Of a stretch of DNA of 64,000 bases, positions 6,977 through 15,004 are shown in pieces. The stretch is taken from the NCBI RefSeq assembly GCF_963929015.1, contig NZ_CAWVHE010000019.1, positions 1 to 64,000 of the forward strand. Direction: 5' to 3'. The translations under genes and the position numbers were made by a program. Origin of the DNA: Merdimonas sp963929015. Its GTDB lineage: Bacteria > Bacillota > Clostridia > Lachnospirales > Lachnospiraceae. Under the pieces are notes generated by a model, which searched no databases, had not been told where the DNA came from, and worked only from the letters and a program-made list of their open reading frames with translations. Each line of letters opens with the position of its first letter. Position 1 is the stretch's first letter.

Positions 6977-7797
6977 CACTGGTTCAGATTCACCTCTTTT
7001 TCCTTAACTCCCCGCACCACAAACCGGTGCTCGTCACTGGCGCTGGTACAGGTGGACAGCGTTACGATCGTGTCCGCCGTTGTGAGCTGTACGCCGGTGT
7101 CATACAGTGACACTTCCTTTGTCATATTTAAGAAATTCTGGTACTCCTCGTCCGACGCAAACGCGGTCAGGTATGTATCTGATGTGTCCTCCACCTGTCC
7201 GGCAGAATAAATGTGATACGCAATCTCCCTGCCATCCGGCGTGTAAATGTAAAAATACGGGTTGCTCTCCCAGAACGCCTTCTCTTCATAATCCTGCAGA
7301 TAGCGGAACATGGAGCCATCCTTCATCCGGTGTCCGTAAATGATGGAATTGCGGTCGGAAAAGTCCGGACTGTTCCCCGCATTCAGGAAAATCGCTCCCA
7401 ATGTATTTTCATTGGCAGAAAAAGTCTGGTGTAAATATTTATCGTTATCCGCGCCCTGAACGATGGGATAATTGATCACGGAGGGCTCCGGTGAAAACCG
7501 GATCCACCCGATGGTATCCGGATTGATGGCCTTAAGCTTGTCAAAATCCACCCGGAAACCAGTTCCTTCCGGGGCTTCCTCCTGCCCGTCCTCCTCAACG
7601 CTGTCGATAGCCAGCTCCCGGATTTTTTCATATTCATTTCTGCCGTCCAGATAGCCCTTGCCGATCCGGATCAGCTGATACGCCGACACCGCAAACACAG
7701 CCAGCGCCAGAAGAAGGATCAGATTCAGAAAAAGATTGCTTTTCCTGCCGCTCTTTTTCTTTTTATGTCTGCCTCTGTGATATTTTTTCTCTGTCAT
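6976..7797 (-). CDS. Class B sortase
   Basis: Membrane-anchored transpeptidase of 273 residues. A basic N-terminus (KYHRGRHKKKKSGRK) is followed by one transmembrane helix (about residues 22-42) and an extracellular catalytic domain. The catalytic histidine is in SIIYGHRM, the cysteine in TLSTCT and the arginine in DEHRFVVRG. SIDTV-like spacing and the IGWIRF..INYPIVQG motif are typical of sortase B. These enzymes attach proteins carrying an NPQTN-like C-terminal signal to peptidoglycan; no such substrate gene is visible in the window, so it probably acts on proteins encoded elsewhere. It follows the broken desulfidase gene and overlaps DUF951 by one base. Confidence 0.92.
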   Translation of the reverse strand: MTEKKYHRGRHKKKKSGRKSNLFLNLILLLALAVFAVSAYQLIRIGKGYLDGRNEYEKIRELAIDSVEEDGQEEAPEGTGFRVDFDKLKAINPDTIGWIRFSPEPSVINYPIVQGADNDKYLHQTFSANENTLGAIFLNAGNSPDFSDRNSIIYGHRMKDGSMFRYLQDYEEKAFWESNPYFYIYTPDGREIAYHIYSAGQVEDTSDTYLTAFASDEEYQNFLNMTKEVSLYDTGVQLTTADTIVTLSTCTSASDEHRFVVRGVKEKEVNLNQ

Positions 7798-7830
7798 AAA
7801 TATTATTCCTGTTTTTGTTTTCTGATGTTT

Positions 7831-9140
7831 TTACTGATTTTTACGTTCCATGATCTCCACGATGGTCTTCTCCGTGCCGGTCATGCCGGGGGATGCGATC
7901 ATGCCCATGTATTTCATGGTATCTTCCGGCGTCCGGCCATTGATCCCGTGGATGGCCTCAATGCTGATCCCTGCCAGCGAAAGATCCACCGCGCGAAATG
8001 CCGCGTCCACCGCCACAATTCCTTTTCATGGCGCATCCGTGGTTGCCGCCATCGCAGATCATGCCGGTCAGGCCGCTTGCCATATTCCAGATCACCCGGG
8101 AAATAGCCGCTTCATCGGCGCCCCTCATCCAGGCAAGACCGCAGGCCATGCCTGTCCCCGCCGCGATGCCGCAGCCGCAAAATGCCGACAGTTTTCCGGA
8201 ATACTCCTTAATATACATGGTGATCAGATAGCTAAGAGCCGTAGCCCGGATCCAGGACTCTTCCGCCAGTCCTTTCACCTGCCCCCAGGCATAAATGGGC
8301 ATGGTGGCGATGATCCCGTGGGCGCCGCTGCCGGTAATGCTCATGGCCGGCCGGCTAAGCCCCAGCACCCTCGCCTCGATGGCGCCGCTGCACAATAGCT
8401 GTGCCGTCTTCAGTGGATCCCCGGAGATCAGCTCGCCGCCATTTTCCTCCAGAAGTTTTGCGGCGATCACAGCCCTCCCCGAATCCAATCCTTCCCGCAA
8501 AAGTTCCAGGTTCATGGGAAATGCTTCCCTGATAAATTCGATTTCATTCACAGGAACCGTCTCTATGTAATGAAGGATCTGCTTAAGCGTATACCGGTGG
8601 ATCACCGGCCCCTGCAAAGTCTCCCCGTCCTCTGGCAGCCGGGCCGCGGAATCCTTTTCCTCTGACTTCTCTTCCCTGCGCCAGATGACCTGTCCGTTTT
8701 TCTCTATTTCCACAATATTTGTATGGCTTCCCCGGATCCGCACGGTGCAGGTATCCTCTGCCGTCGTCACCGTAGCGTCGATAGTGATCTCAGAGCCCAC
8801 ATGATCCATAACCACCTCGACCATGCCTGCTTCCACCATCCGGGCAGCCTCTTCGTCATCTTCCGGCCGGACCGCATCCAGAGATTCCAGCCCTTTTTCC
8901 TCATTCGCAGCCACGGCTCCAAGCGCCCGCCGCGTAGAGATTGCCAAACCTGGCAGAATTCGGGATCCCGCAGGTAAACGCATTTTTATACATGCCCGAA
9001 TTCAGCGCCACCTTTACACGGATGATCTCTCCTTCGGTATATTTTTTCGCGCTGGCCACAGCAAAGGCAATGGCTCCCGGCTCTGTCACACCCAGCGCAG
9101 GCTTCATATCCTCCCAGATCAGTCTGGTCAGTTCTTCCAT
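7831..9140 (-). pseudogene. Cysteine desulfidase/serine dehydratase-like gene (UPF0597, CyuA type), two frameshifts
   Basis: The three pieces together match the UPF0597/CyuA family, Fe-S enzymes that split L-cysteine to pyruvate, ammonia and sulfide. Piece one (from 9140) runs MEELTRLIWEDMKPALGVTE to PNSARFGNLYAA. Piece two runs ALGAVAANEEKG through the cysteine-rich SAFCGCGIAAGTGMACG and ICDGGNHGCAMK. Piece three runs VAVDAAFRAVDLSLAGI to the end EKTIVEIMERKNQ. The first shift is an extra G in a GGG run at about 8926-8928; the second is one extra A near 8022. Total length of about 436 codons is normal and the cysteine ligands remain. Both are single-base gains at short runs, so sequencing error is a real alternative to pseudogenisation. 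Confidence 0.82.
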
Positions 9141-9260
9141 GGTTCTTCCGCCTTTCTTCTATCATCCCCGCAAATGTTTTTCCGCAAAGGTCTCTCCCCA
9201 TTATAACACGGGGACCAGGCCCTGCACAGAAAACTTTATATAATTTTTATCCGCAGTTTA

Positions 9261-9288
9261 TTGACTTTCTTATGGTATGTTTTATCAT
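9261..9288 (+). promoter_or_regulatory. Candidate promoter for zinc-ribbon membrane protein
   Basis: TTGACT (9261-9266) and TATCAT (9283-9288), 16 bases apart, lie about 65 bases before the TTG start at 9352. The -35 box is five of six to consensus. Confidence 0.55.
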
Positions 9289-9301
9289 GGAAAATAAGCG
9301 G

Positions 9302-9324
9302 CGGGCGGGCGATCATCCCGCCCG
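9302..9324. promoter_or_regulatory. GC-rich inverted repeat in the 5' leader
   Basis: CGGGCGGG (9302-9309) and CCCGCCCG (9317-9324) are perfect 8-base arms with a 7-base loop, starting about 13 bases after the -10 box. No T-run follows. It is either an operator or a stabilising 5' hairpin; the role is unknown. Confidence 0.4.
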
Positions 9325-9351
9325 GCAGTTATCATGAGGAGTGTGACAATC

Positions 9352-9747
9352 TTGAAAGAAAAATTTTTACGCTTTATGTACGGAAGATACGGCATTGATT
9401 CCCTTGGAAAATTCCTGGTAATCGCCGGCATCATCGCCATGCTGATCTCCGGATGGACAGACAGCCTGACCCTGGTAACCTTATCCTGGGCGCTGATCAT
9501 CTACGCTTACTTTCGGGTATTTTCCAGGAACATTTACAAACGCTCTTCCGAGAACCAGTGGTATCTCAACAAAACCTACAAGCTGCGTACATTTCTACTA
9601 AAGCAGAAAAACCTGATGCAGCAACGCAAGACCCACCACATTTACAAATGCCCGGTCTGCAAACAAAAAATCCGTATTCCCCGCGGAAAAGGACGTATAG
9701 AAATCCGCTGTCCCAGATGCAGCGCCACCTTCATCAAGAAAAGTTAA
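9352..9747 (+). CDS. Small membrane protein with C-terminal zinc ribbon
   Basis: Hypothetical protein of 131 residues. It starts with a conserved-looking basic stretch (KEKFLRFMYGRYGID), has two hydrophobic helices (about residues 18-34 and 38-55), a basic linker and a C-terminal CPVCKQKIRIPRGKGRIEIRC PRC treble-clef/zinc-ribbon with four cysteines. I know this layout as a conserved Clostridia hypothetical with no assigned function. I chose the TTG at 9352: GAGGAG lies ten bases upstream, while the in-frame ATG at 9334 overlaps that ribosome site. It is followed after 33 bases by the flavodoxin gene, so the two may be co-transcribed. Confidence 0.75.
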   Translation: MKEKFLRFMYGRYGIDSLGKFLVIAGIIAMLISGWTDSLTLVTLSWALIIYAYFRVFSRNIYKRSSENQWYLNKTYKLRTFLLKQKNLMQQRKTHHIYKCPVCKQKIRIPRGKGRIEIRCPRCSATFIKKS

Positions 9748-9780
9748 TTTATGAAACAGAAACAGAAAGGATGTTTTCAT

Positions 9781-10293
9781 ATGTTAGATTATCTGGTTTT
9801 ATATCAAAGCGAAACCGGCAACACCAAGAAAATCGCAGCCGCCATCTTCTCCCGGCTCCCCGGCAATTCCAAAGATCTCATCGACCTGGACGCCGCAAAA
9901 GAGATCCCCGAAGCCCGAACCTATTTCATCGGATTCTGTGTACACCGGGGCTCCTGCAGCATGGCTGTCAGCGATGTCTTAAGCAGTCTCAGCGGCAAAA
10001 ACATCGCTCTCTTCGCCACCTGCGGAATGGGAAATTCCCCGGATTATTACCAGGCCATCGAAAAAAACGTAAGCGCCTGGATTGAAAACGACAATCAATA
10101 CCTGGGCGCATTCATCTGCCAGGGAAAAATGCCAAGAAAAGTACGCCAGAAATACGAGGCCATGCGGACAGAAGAAAACGCCGCGCAGATGGACATGTTC
10201 ATCCGCAACTTCGACGAAGCCCTGACGCACCCGGACAGCCTGGACGAAGAACACGCGAAAGTATTTGTGAACAAACTGTTAATGGGGACGTAG
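9781..10293 (+). CDS. Flavodoxin-family protein
   Basis: Cytosolic FMN-binding electron carrier or oxidoreductase of 170 residues. The phosphate-binding loop is YQSETGNTKKIA (residues 7-18), followed by a typical alternating alpha/beta pattern with IGFCVHRGSCS and ALFATCGMGN near the flavin site. The C-terminal helical part (KVRQKYEAMRTEEN onward) suits the flavodoxin_4-type family. The ATG at 9781 is preceded by AGAAAGGA. The last codons and the stop (Met-Gly-Thr-stop) come from the dispersed palindrome that begins at 10282, so the native C-terminus may have been altered by insertion of the element. Partner proteins are not identifiable nearby. Confidence 0.85.
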   Translation: MLDYLVLYQSETGNTKKIAAAIFSRLPGNSKDLIDLDAAKEIPEARTYFIGFCVHRGSCSMAVSDVLSSLSGKNIALFATCGMGNSPDYYQAIEKNVSAWIENDNQYLGAFICQGKMPRKVRQKYEAMRTEENAAQMDMFIRNFDEALTHPDSLDEEHAKVFVNKLLMGT

Positions 10294-10362
10294 ACCTTTT
10301 GCAAAGGTCTACGTCCCCATTTGCGTTTTGCCCTGTACCAAATTGAATTTCAGGGTGTACCC
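10282..10362 (-). repeat. Dispersed palindromic element, copy 2
   Basis: Palindrome 10282-10320 with arms ATGGGGACGTAGACC, then two subrepeats (minus-strand GGTACACCCTGAAATTCA and GGTACAGGGCAAAA) to 10362. It overlaps the flavodoxin 3' end and supplies its TAG stop codon. Confidence 0.85.
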
Positions 10363-10369
10363 TGTATAG

Positions 10370-10401
10370 AAAAAAGGGACAGAACTTTCTCGTTCTGCCC
10401 C
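10370..10401 (-). terminator. Terminator downstream of the broken Rpn-type gene
   Basis: On the minus strand GGGGCAGAAC / GTTCTGTCCC arms with a 6-base loop are followed by TTTTTT, about 60 bases after the stop at 10461. Confidence 0.8.
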
Positions 10402-10460
10402 TCTTCTATCCTTACTTTTTGCCGGATTACTTCACGGCCACAGCTCTATTGACAGTATCG

Positions 10461-11458
10461 TCAGACCGCCCGGTCTCCAATCATTCTGCGGATCGTCTCT
10501 TCCTCTTCCTCCAGAGCCTCCGCAATCTCTGATGGCGACAGGCCTTTCGCCAGCTTCTTTTCAATCTGTAATCGTAAAAGCTGCTCTTTTCCCTGCTCAA
10601 GGCCCTGTTCAAGTCCACGCTCCAGCCCTCGCTCCAGCCCTTTTTGTATGCCTAATTCTTCTACATAATCACTTAGATTGCACATCTGGTTCAACTCCTC
10701 TCCCATCTCTTCGTTTTTCGTCGGTATCGCAAACTCTTCTTCCAATTGACGGATCTTATTTTGAGCTTTTATTTTTGGCGACAGCAGTACTCCCAACATC
10801 CTTGTCAATGGATTTCCTTTTTACGATTCTGCGTTCAGACAGATCATCACTACTGTCAGTTTATCATACGTCCGCTTTTCGTCCGGTATCCCGGGAAGCG
10901 GATCTTCTTTTGTGATCCTGTACGTTGAAATTGCATTTCCGATATAGTCCGGCGCATTCATGCAGATCCAGATACTGTACACCTTGCAGATCCTGTCGTA
11001 ATCACTGCCGGTAAACTCTGTCCCTTTCTGGGCCGAGATCATCCGCGCCCCATAAAAGACTCCTCTTGTAGTAAGGGAATATCCGGGATAAAATGCTTTC
11101 TGCGCTTCCACATTGATCAGCAGCCTGATCCGTTCCTTCCGGGTTTTGAGATAAGCAGAAAACCGGATGTCATAGTAAATCTCACCCTCACCCGGACTGC
11201 ATCCTCCTGCACTTCTCCTCTGATCTTTTCCCTTTCACGCCAATTGGTCACGCCAGGCATCACTCCAACTTCAGACACCTCTATGTCCGGACCGATACAG
11301 GATTTGATCTCATCCACAGACAGATCCGAGAACTCTTCTGTCACATACTTTAAGATCCATGCCAGGATTCTTTTGTTGGCAAGCACCCGTTTGACGCTGT
11401 TGTCGTACTGGATCTTGCCTTTCGCCAGAGAAAGATCTCTGGCCAGCTCGTTCTTCAT
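10461..11458 (-). pseudogene. PD-(D/E)XK nuclease-family (Rpn/transposase-like) gene, frameshift and nonsense
   Basis: The parent protein belongs to the Rpn-like family often labelled PD-(D/E)XK nuclease family transposase. The N-terminal 90 codons (from 11458, with VLANKRILAWILKYVTEEF) are in one frame. Near 11200 the frame changes and continues as GEIYYDIRFSAYL then LLINVEAQKAFYPGYSLTT and SIWICMNAPDYIGNAI. This holds the D...ExQ/ExQK-type active-site region (EAQK). An in-frame TAA at 10821-10823 interrupts the sequence before the C-terminal part, which carries the family's heptad-like repeats GLERGLERGLEQGLEQGKEQ. So one frameshift plus one stop codon inactivate it. An intact but different member lies at 55536. 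Confidence 0.83.
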
Positions 11459-11650
11459 AGGCTTCTTCCTTTCTTCATTATAACGAAATTGTCTTTGGGT
11501 TACAAGCAGTTGATTTTTGCCTCTGAAGACGAGGCACAGGAACTACCAGATTCTCTGACGGATTTCAGATACGGCGAATTGCCTGCCGTCTTAGATAGGA
11601 TAAATCTAGCATGAAACCAGCCGAAAGACAAGAATATTTTTCCTCCCGCA
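11459..11650. other. Intergenic stretch with a faint coding trace
   Basis: Between the broken Rpn-type gene and dispersed element copy 3. On the plus strand 11513-11611 reads as a 32-codon open stretch (ASEDEAQELPDSLTDFRYGE and on) with no start or ribosome site, perhaps the tail of a lost gene. Otherwise nothing is recognised. Confidence 0.25.
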
Positions 11651-11735
11651 GCAATTTGGGACGTAGACCTTTTGCAAAGGTCTACGTCCCAAATTGCAAT
11701 TCACGGTGTACCTAATTGAATTTTGCCCTGTACCC
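11651..11735 (-). repeat. Dispersed palindromic element, copy 3
   Basis: Palindrome 11651-11697 with arms GCAATTTGGGACGTAGACC, then two subrepeats reading on the minus strand GGGTACAGGGCAAAATTCA and GGTACACCGTGAATTGC. It lies upstream of the MFS gene, just before its possible promoter. Confidence 0.85.
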
Positions 11736-11745
11736 GAAAATGTTC

Positions 11746-11774
11746 TTGCTGTTTTTTTCTTTTGGCGGTATTCT
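11746..11774 (+). promoter_or_regulatory. Candidate promoter for MFS transporter
   Basis: TTGCTG (11746-11751) and TATTCT (11769-11774) with a 17-base spacer, about 50 bases before the ATG at 11824. Both boxes are partial matches. Confidence 0.35.
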
Positions 11775-11823
11775 GTTTTGTGACATGATTTTGACATGGA
11801 TTTGTGCTTTGGAGGATGACAGG

Positions 11824-13104
11824 ATGTTTCATTTGTTATTGGGAATTATTTATCTGGCTTTTATTAGTCTTGGGCTTCCGGATTCGCTGCTGGGATCGGC
11901 CTGGCCGGCGATGTATCCGGAGTTTGGGGTTCCGGTGTCTTATGCCGGAATTGTTTCTATGATTATTTCCTGTGGAACGATTTTTTCGAGTCTGCAGAGT
12001 GATCGGCTGACGAAGCGTTTTGGCCCCGGATGGGTGACTGCTGTCAGTGTGTTGTTGACTGCGGTGGCGTTGTTTGGCTTCTCGGCCAGCCCTTCGTTTC
12101 TGGCGCTGTGCCTGTGGGCGGTTCCTTATGGGCTGGGCGCCGGCAGTGTGGATGCTTCTCTTAATAATTATGTGGCTCTTCACTACGCAAGCCGCCACAT
12201 GAGCTGGCTGCACTGTATGTGGGGCGTTGGTGCTTCGGCCGGACCTTATATTATGGGATATGCGCTGACCGGCGGGCAGAGCTGGGGCAGCGGATACCGG
12301 TATATCGCTTTTTTACAGGTCGCTCTGACTGCGGTTCTTTTTATCAGTCTGCCCCTCTGGACAAAGGCTGCAAGGATGGCTCCTGCTGCCTGTACAACCG
12401 GCAGCGCCAACAATGGCGCTGACAATAGCGCTGACAATAGCGCCCACGGTAGCGCCGGCGGTGACGACCACTGCAACGCCGGCTACCGCGCGCTCTCTCT
12501 TCCGGATATTTTCCGTATTCCGGGAGCAAAGGAAGTAATCGTTACGTTTTTCTGCTACTGCGCGCTGGAGCAGACCGCAGGGCTGTGGGCCAGCAGTTAT
12601 CTGGTGCTGCGCCGGGGGCTGTCCACGGAGGAGGCCGCCGGATTTGCCAGTCTCTTTTATGTAGGGATCACGGCAGGCCGGGCCCTTAGTGGATTCCTGA
12701 CCCTTCGCTTCAGCGACACCCGGATGATCCGTCTGGGACAGTGGGGCATCGCAGCCGGCATTTTGTGTATGCTCCTGCCGCTTGGCACAGAAGCGCCTCT
12801 TCTGGGCCTGATCCTGGCCGGTCTTGGCTGCGCCCCCATTTACCCGTCCATCATCCACTCCACACCGGCTCATTTTGGCGCGGACAGATCACAGGCCATG
12901 ATCGGCGTGCAGATGGCCTCCGCCTATGTGGGCAGCTGCCTGATGCCGCCAGTGTTCGGATACCTGGCCAATCACATCAGCGCCGCCCTTCTGCCGTTTT
13001 ATCTGCTGGCGATCCTGGCGCTTATGATCGGAATGCACGAAAAAATGCTAAGAAAACTTAGAGTGCGTTTCCCTGCGCGTCCGCGGGCGGAAGCCGGATT
13101 ATAA
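11824..13104 (+). CDS. MFS transporter
   Basis: Polytopic membrane protein of 426 residues with about twelve helices in two bundles, of the sugar/fucose-permease-like MFS type. Family cues are IISCGTIFSSLQSDRLTKRFG (the loop 2-3 motif D-R-x-x-K-R-F-G) and the second-half LGCAPIYPSIIHSTPAHFG. The ATG at 11824 has GGAGG eight bases upstream; the longer open frame from 11716 has none. The central cytosolic loop carries a low-complexity stretch (about residues 190-215) built from a 12-base tandem repeat encoding Ala-Asp-Asn-Ser. The last 47 bases overlap the convergent membrane glycosyltransferase gene. The substrate is unknown. Confidence 0.85.
   Translation: MFHLLLGIIYLAFISLGLPDSLLGSAWPAMYPEFGVPVSYAGIVSMIISCGTIFSSLQSDRLTKRFGPGWVTAVSVLLTAVALFGFSASPSFLALCLWAVPYGLGAGSVDASLNNYVALHYASRHMSWLHCMWGVGASAGPYIMGYALTGGQSWGSGYRYIAFLQVALTAVLFISLPLWTKAARMAPAACTTGSANNGADNSADNSAHGSAGGDDHCNAGYRALSLPDIFRIPGAKEVIVTFFCYCALEQTAGLWASSYLVLRRGLSTEEAAGFASLFYVGITAGRALSGFLTLRFSDTRMIRLGQWGIAAGILCMLLPLGTEAPLLGLILAGLGCAPIYPSIIHSTPAHFGADRSQAMIGVQMASAYVGSCLMPPVFGYLANHISAALLPFYLLAILALMIGMHEKMLRKLRVRFPARPRAEAGL
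12403..12456 (+). repeat. 12-base in-frame tandem repeat in MFS loop
   Basis: Units of the form AGCGCTGACAAT repeat about four times with drift, encoding Ser-Ala-Asp-Asn in the interdomain loop. The period is a multiple of three, so copy-number change would keep the frame. Confidence 0.75.
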
Positions 13105-14911
13105 CGATCCCTTCCCCTGTCTCTTCCCCGGCCTCTTCCCCGAATCCTTCCGCGGCCTCTTTCTTCATTGCTTCCAGCTTCGCTTTCCAGGCGGTTTCAT
13201 TCCGGATGTCCATCGCCTCCACCTGCTCCGCCCACAAGAAATACCGAAAGACATAGCACACTTCTCCATCTGACACCTGCCCCTCTTCATCAGAAGCCAG
13301 CACCAGATACTGTCTGGGGTCTGGCTTTCCGTCTTTTGGCCAGGCGTCTCCCGCCAGCGCCGCCGCCCGCCCCGGCAGAGAATCCGGGTATTCCTCCCGG
13401 ATCGCCAGCAGCCCGTTGAACTCAGAATACAGAAAATTGATCCCCAGAAGAAAGGTGACAAGAACCGCAGACTGATACCGGCGCTTGGCTGCGGGCGAGG
13501 AGTAGGCCCGGTACGGCCCTCTCTCGTCAATGTCTACTGCGAAGGAACCCTCGATTTCTTTTTCCCCGCACAAAATCAGCATTCCTGCAAAGAGCGTCAT
13601 CCCGCTGCAGGCGTACCTGGAAAATCCCGCCAGTCGCACGGCCTCTTCTTCTGGCATGGCGTAAAGATACAGATACAGGAGGCCGCCGTAATAGACCGCC
13701 AGCAACAGGATCCCCAGGAAATATACCTGCAGAAGGTTCCAGCTTTTCTTTCGTACTCTGAAATATAAGGCCGCCGGAACCACCAGCGCGGTGCACAGCA
13801 CAAAAGTCTGAAATGCCCTATCCTGCGGATCGACGGCTGCTTCCAGGAAGCTGCGCCCAATCTGCCGGCGCAGCGTTTCCTCCGGCAAATCTCCCTGGGG
13901 CGTCGTTTCTTTCCCGAGGGAAGCAGTGATCTGAAATTTTCCCTCAAACCCGGCAAGATCTGTCCGCACATGATCCTGCCACAGAAGAAATGGAGACGCC
14001 CCGCCGATCACCATGGTTGCCGCCGCTGCTGCCAGCCAGGATCTGCGGGCCACTTTCCCTCCCGGATCCCGGCCGCCGGAACCATGTTTTGTATTCCGGA
14101 GCATCCGCCAGATCCCGCAGATCCCGGCTGCCCCGGCAAAAAAGATCCCGGTTCCTTTTACAATCCCGGTAAATCCAAGCAACAGGATCTGTACAGCAAA
14201 GAGTCGGACATTTTCCCGCTCCCGGCAGGAATATGCGATAGAAGCAAGGGCCAGCAGAGGAAGCAGGAAGTCTACCAGCAGGTTGTTGATGCGGATGGTA
14301 AGATTCAGATACGAGAGCATGGCGCATCCCATTCCCAGAAAGGAATAAAGCAAAAATCTGCGTCGTTCTTCTACAATCCCGAATAAGGCGAAAAAGCAGG
14401 CCAGAAGCACGCTGTTCTGAGCCAGCAGCATCATCCCCTGGGAATGGCCCAAATATCGGCAGATATAGAAAATAAATACGCTGGTCCCCGGTGGATAATC
14501 CCGAAAGGGGATCAGGCTCGTATCCGCCCCCGGCAGCTCCCCGGTCAGAAGCAGGTCTTTTACCACCAGCGCCCAGTGAGAAAAGTTATCGTAATGGGTC
14601 AGCGACATCTGCAGCGTAAGGAATGCAAATCCCGCCATTCCGGCAGCCATGCACCATTCTTCCGGCCTAAGCGGCCGGAACCGGACGTTTTGGCCAAAAA
14701 GCTGCCTTACAAAATATCCGGCTCCCGCAAGCCCTGCCACCAGCAGAAGATCTGCAAAGAAGGAAAGTTTCCCGACCAGAGCTCCCACAAAAAGCACAAG
14801 ACTGATCCCTGCCATGCCGGTCACCGGCACAAACCAGAACGGGATCCGGCAGATCCTGTATAAGAAGTAAAAGCATCCCCACAGAGAACACACCAAGCCT
14901 GTTCCCGCCAT
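13058..14911 (-). CDS. Large membrane protein, GT-C-type glycosyltransferase candidate
   Basis: Integral membrane protein of 617 residues with roughly a dozen hydrophobic segments in the first 470 residues and a soluble C-terminal tail. An early loop has LTHYDNFSHWALVVKDLL followed by FRDYPPGTSVFIFYICRYLG, the acidic-loop arrangement seen in GT-C fold enzymes that use lipid-linked sugars. I recognise the general type but not a named family. GGAGG lies eight bases before the ATG. It is the last gene of the minus-strand series EAL, GGDEF, GT2, PilZ-synthase, with a 93-base gap after the synthase, and probably acts in making or modifying the same polysaccharide. It converges on and overlaps the MFS gene by 47 bases. 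Confidence 0.65.
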   Translation of the reverse strand: MAGTGLVCSLWGCFYFLYRICRIPFWFVPVTGMAGISLVLFVGALVGKLSFFADLLLVAGLAGAGYFVRQLFGQNVRFRPLRPEEWCMAAGMAGFAFLTLQMSLTHYDNFSHWALVVKDLLLTGELPGADTSLIPFRDYPPGTSVFIFYICRYLGHSQGMMLLAQNSVLLACFFALFGIVEERRRFLLYSFLGMGCAMLSYLNLTIRINNLLVDFLLPLLALASIAYSCRERENVRLFAVQILLLGFTGIVKGTGIFFAGAAGICGIWRMLRNTKHGSGGRDPGGKVARRSWLAAAAATMVIGGASPFLLWQDHVRTDLAGFEGKFQITASLGKETTPQGDLPEETLRRQIGRSFLEAAVDPQDRAFQTFVLCTALVVPAALYFRVRKKSWNLLQVYFLGILLLAVYYGGLLYLYLYAMPEEEAVRLAGFSRYACSGMTLFAGMLILCGEKEIEGSFAVDIDERGPYRAYSSPAAKRRYQSAVLVTFLLGINFLYSEFNGLLAIREEYPDSLPGRAAALAGDAWPKDGKPDPRQYLVLASDEEGQVSDGEVCYVFRYFLWAEQVEAMDIRNETAWKAKLEAMKKEAAEGFGEEAGEETGEGIVIIRLPPADAQGNAL

Positions 14912-15004
14912 CTTTCATCCCTCCTGTCTTGCAGCTTTCCTGACCAGGCTTTTTACCGGCTTCCTGCCTGCACTTTCTGGCCCCGGCTTTTCGCCCCCGG
15001 CTAT

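Noticed and set aside
6976..7797. Sortase as part of a pilus locus
   Set aside because: No pilin-like or LPxTG/NPQTN protein gene is in the neighbourhood; the gene stands between unrelated housekeeping genes.
8015..8930. Programmed ribosomal frameshifting in the desulfidase gene
   Set aside because: No slippery heptamer with a downstream structure at either site, and two shifts would be needed; mutation or sequence error is simpler.
13058..13104. The 47-base overlap of the MFS and GT-C-type genes as a sign that one is mis-called
   Set aside because: Both frames are supported by whole-protein patterns; a tail-to-tail overlap of this size is acceptable, although the MFS gene may have lost an earlier stop.
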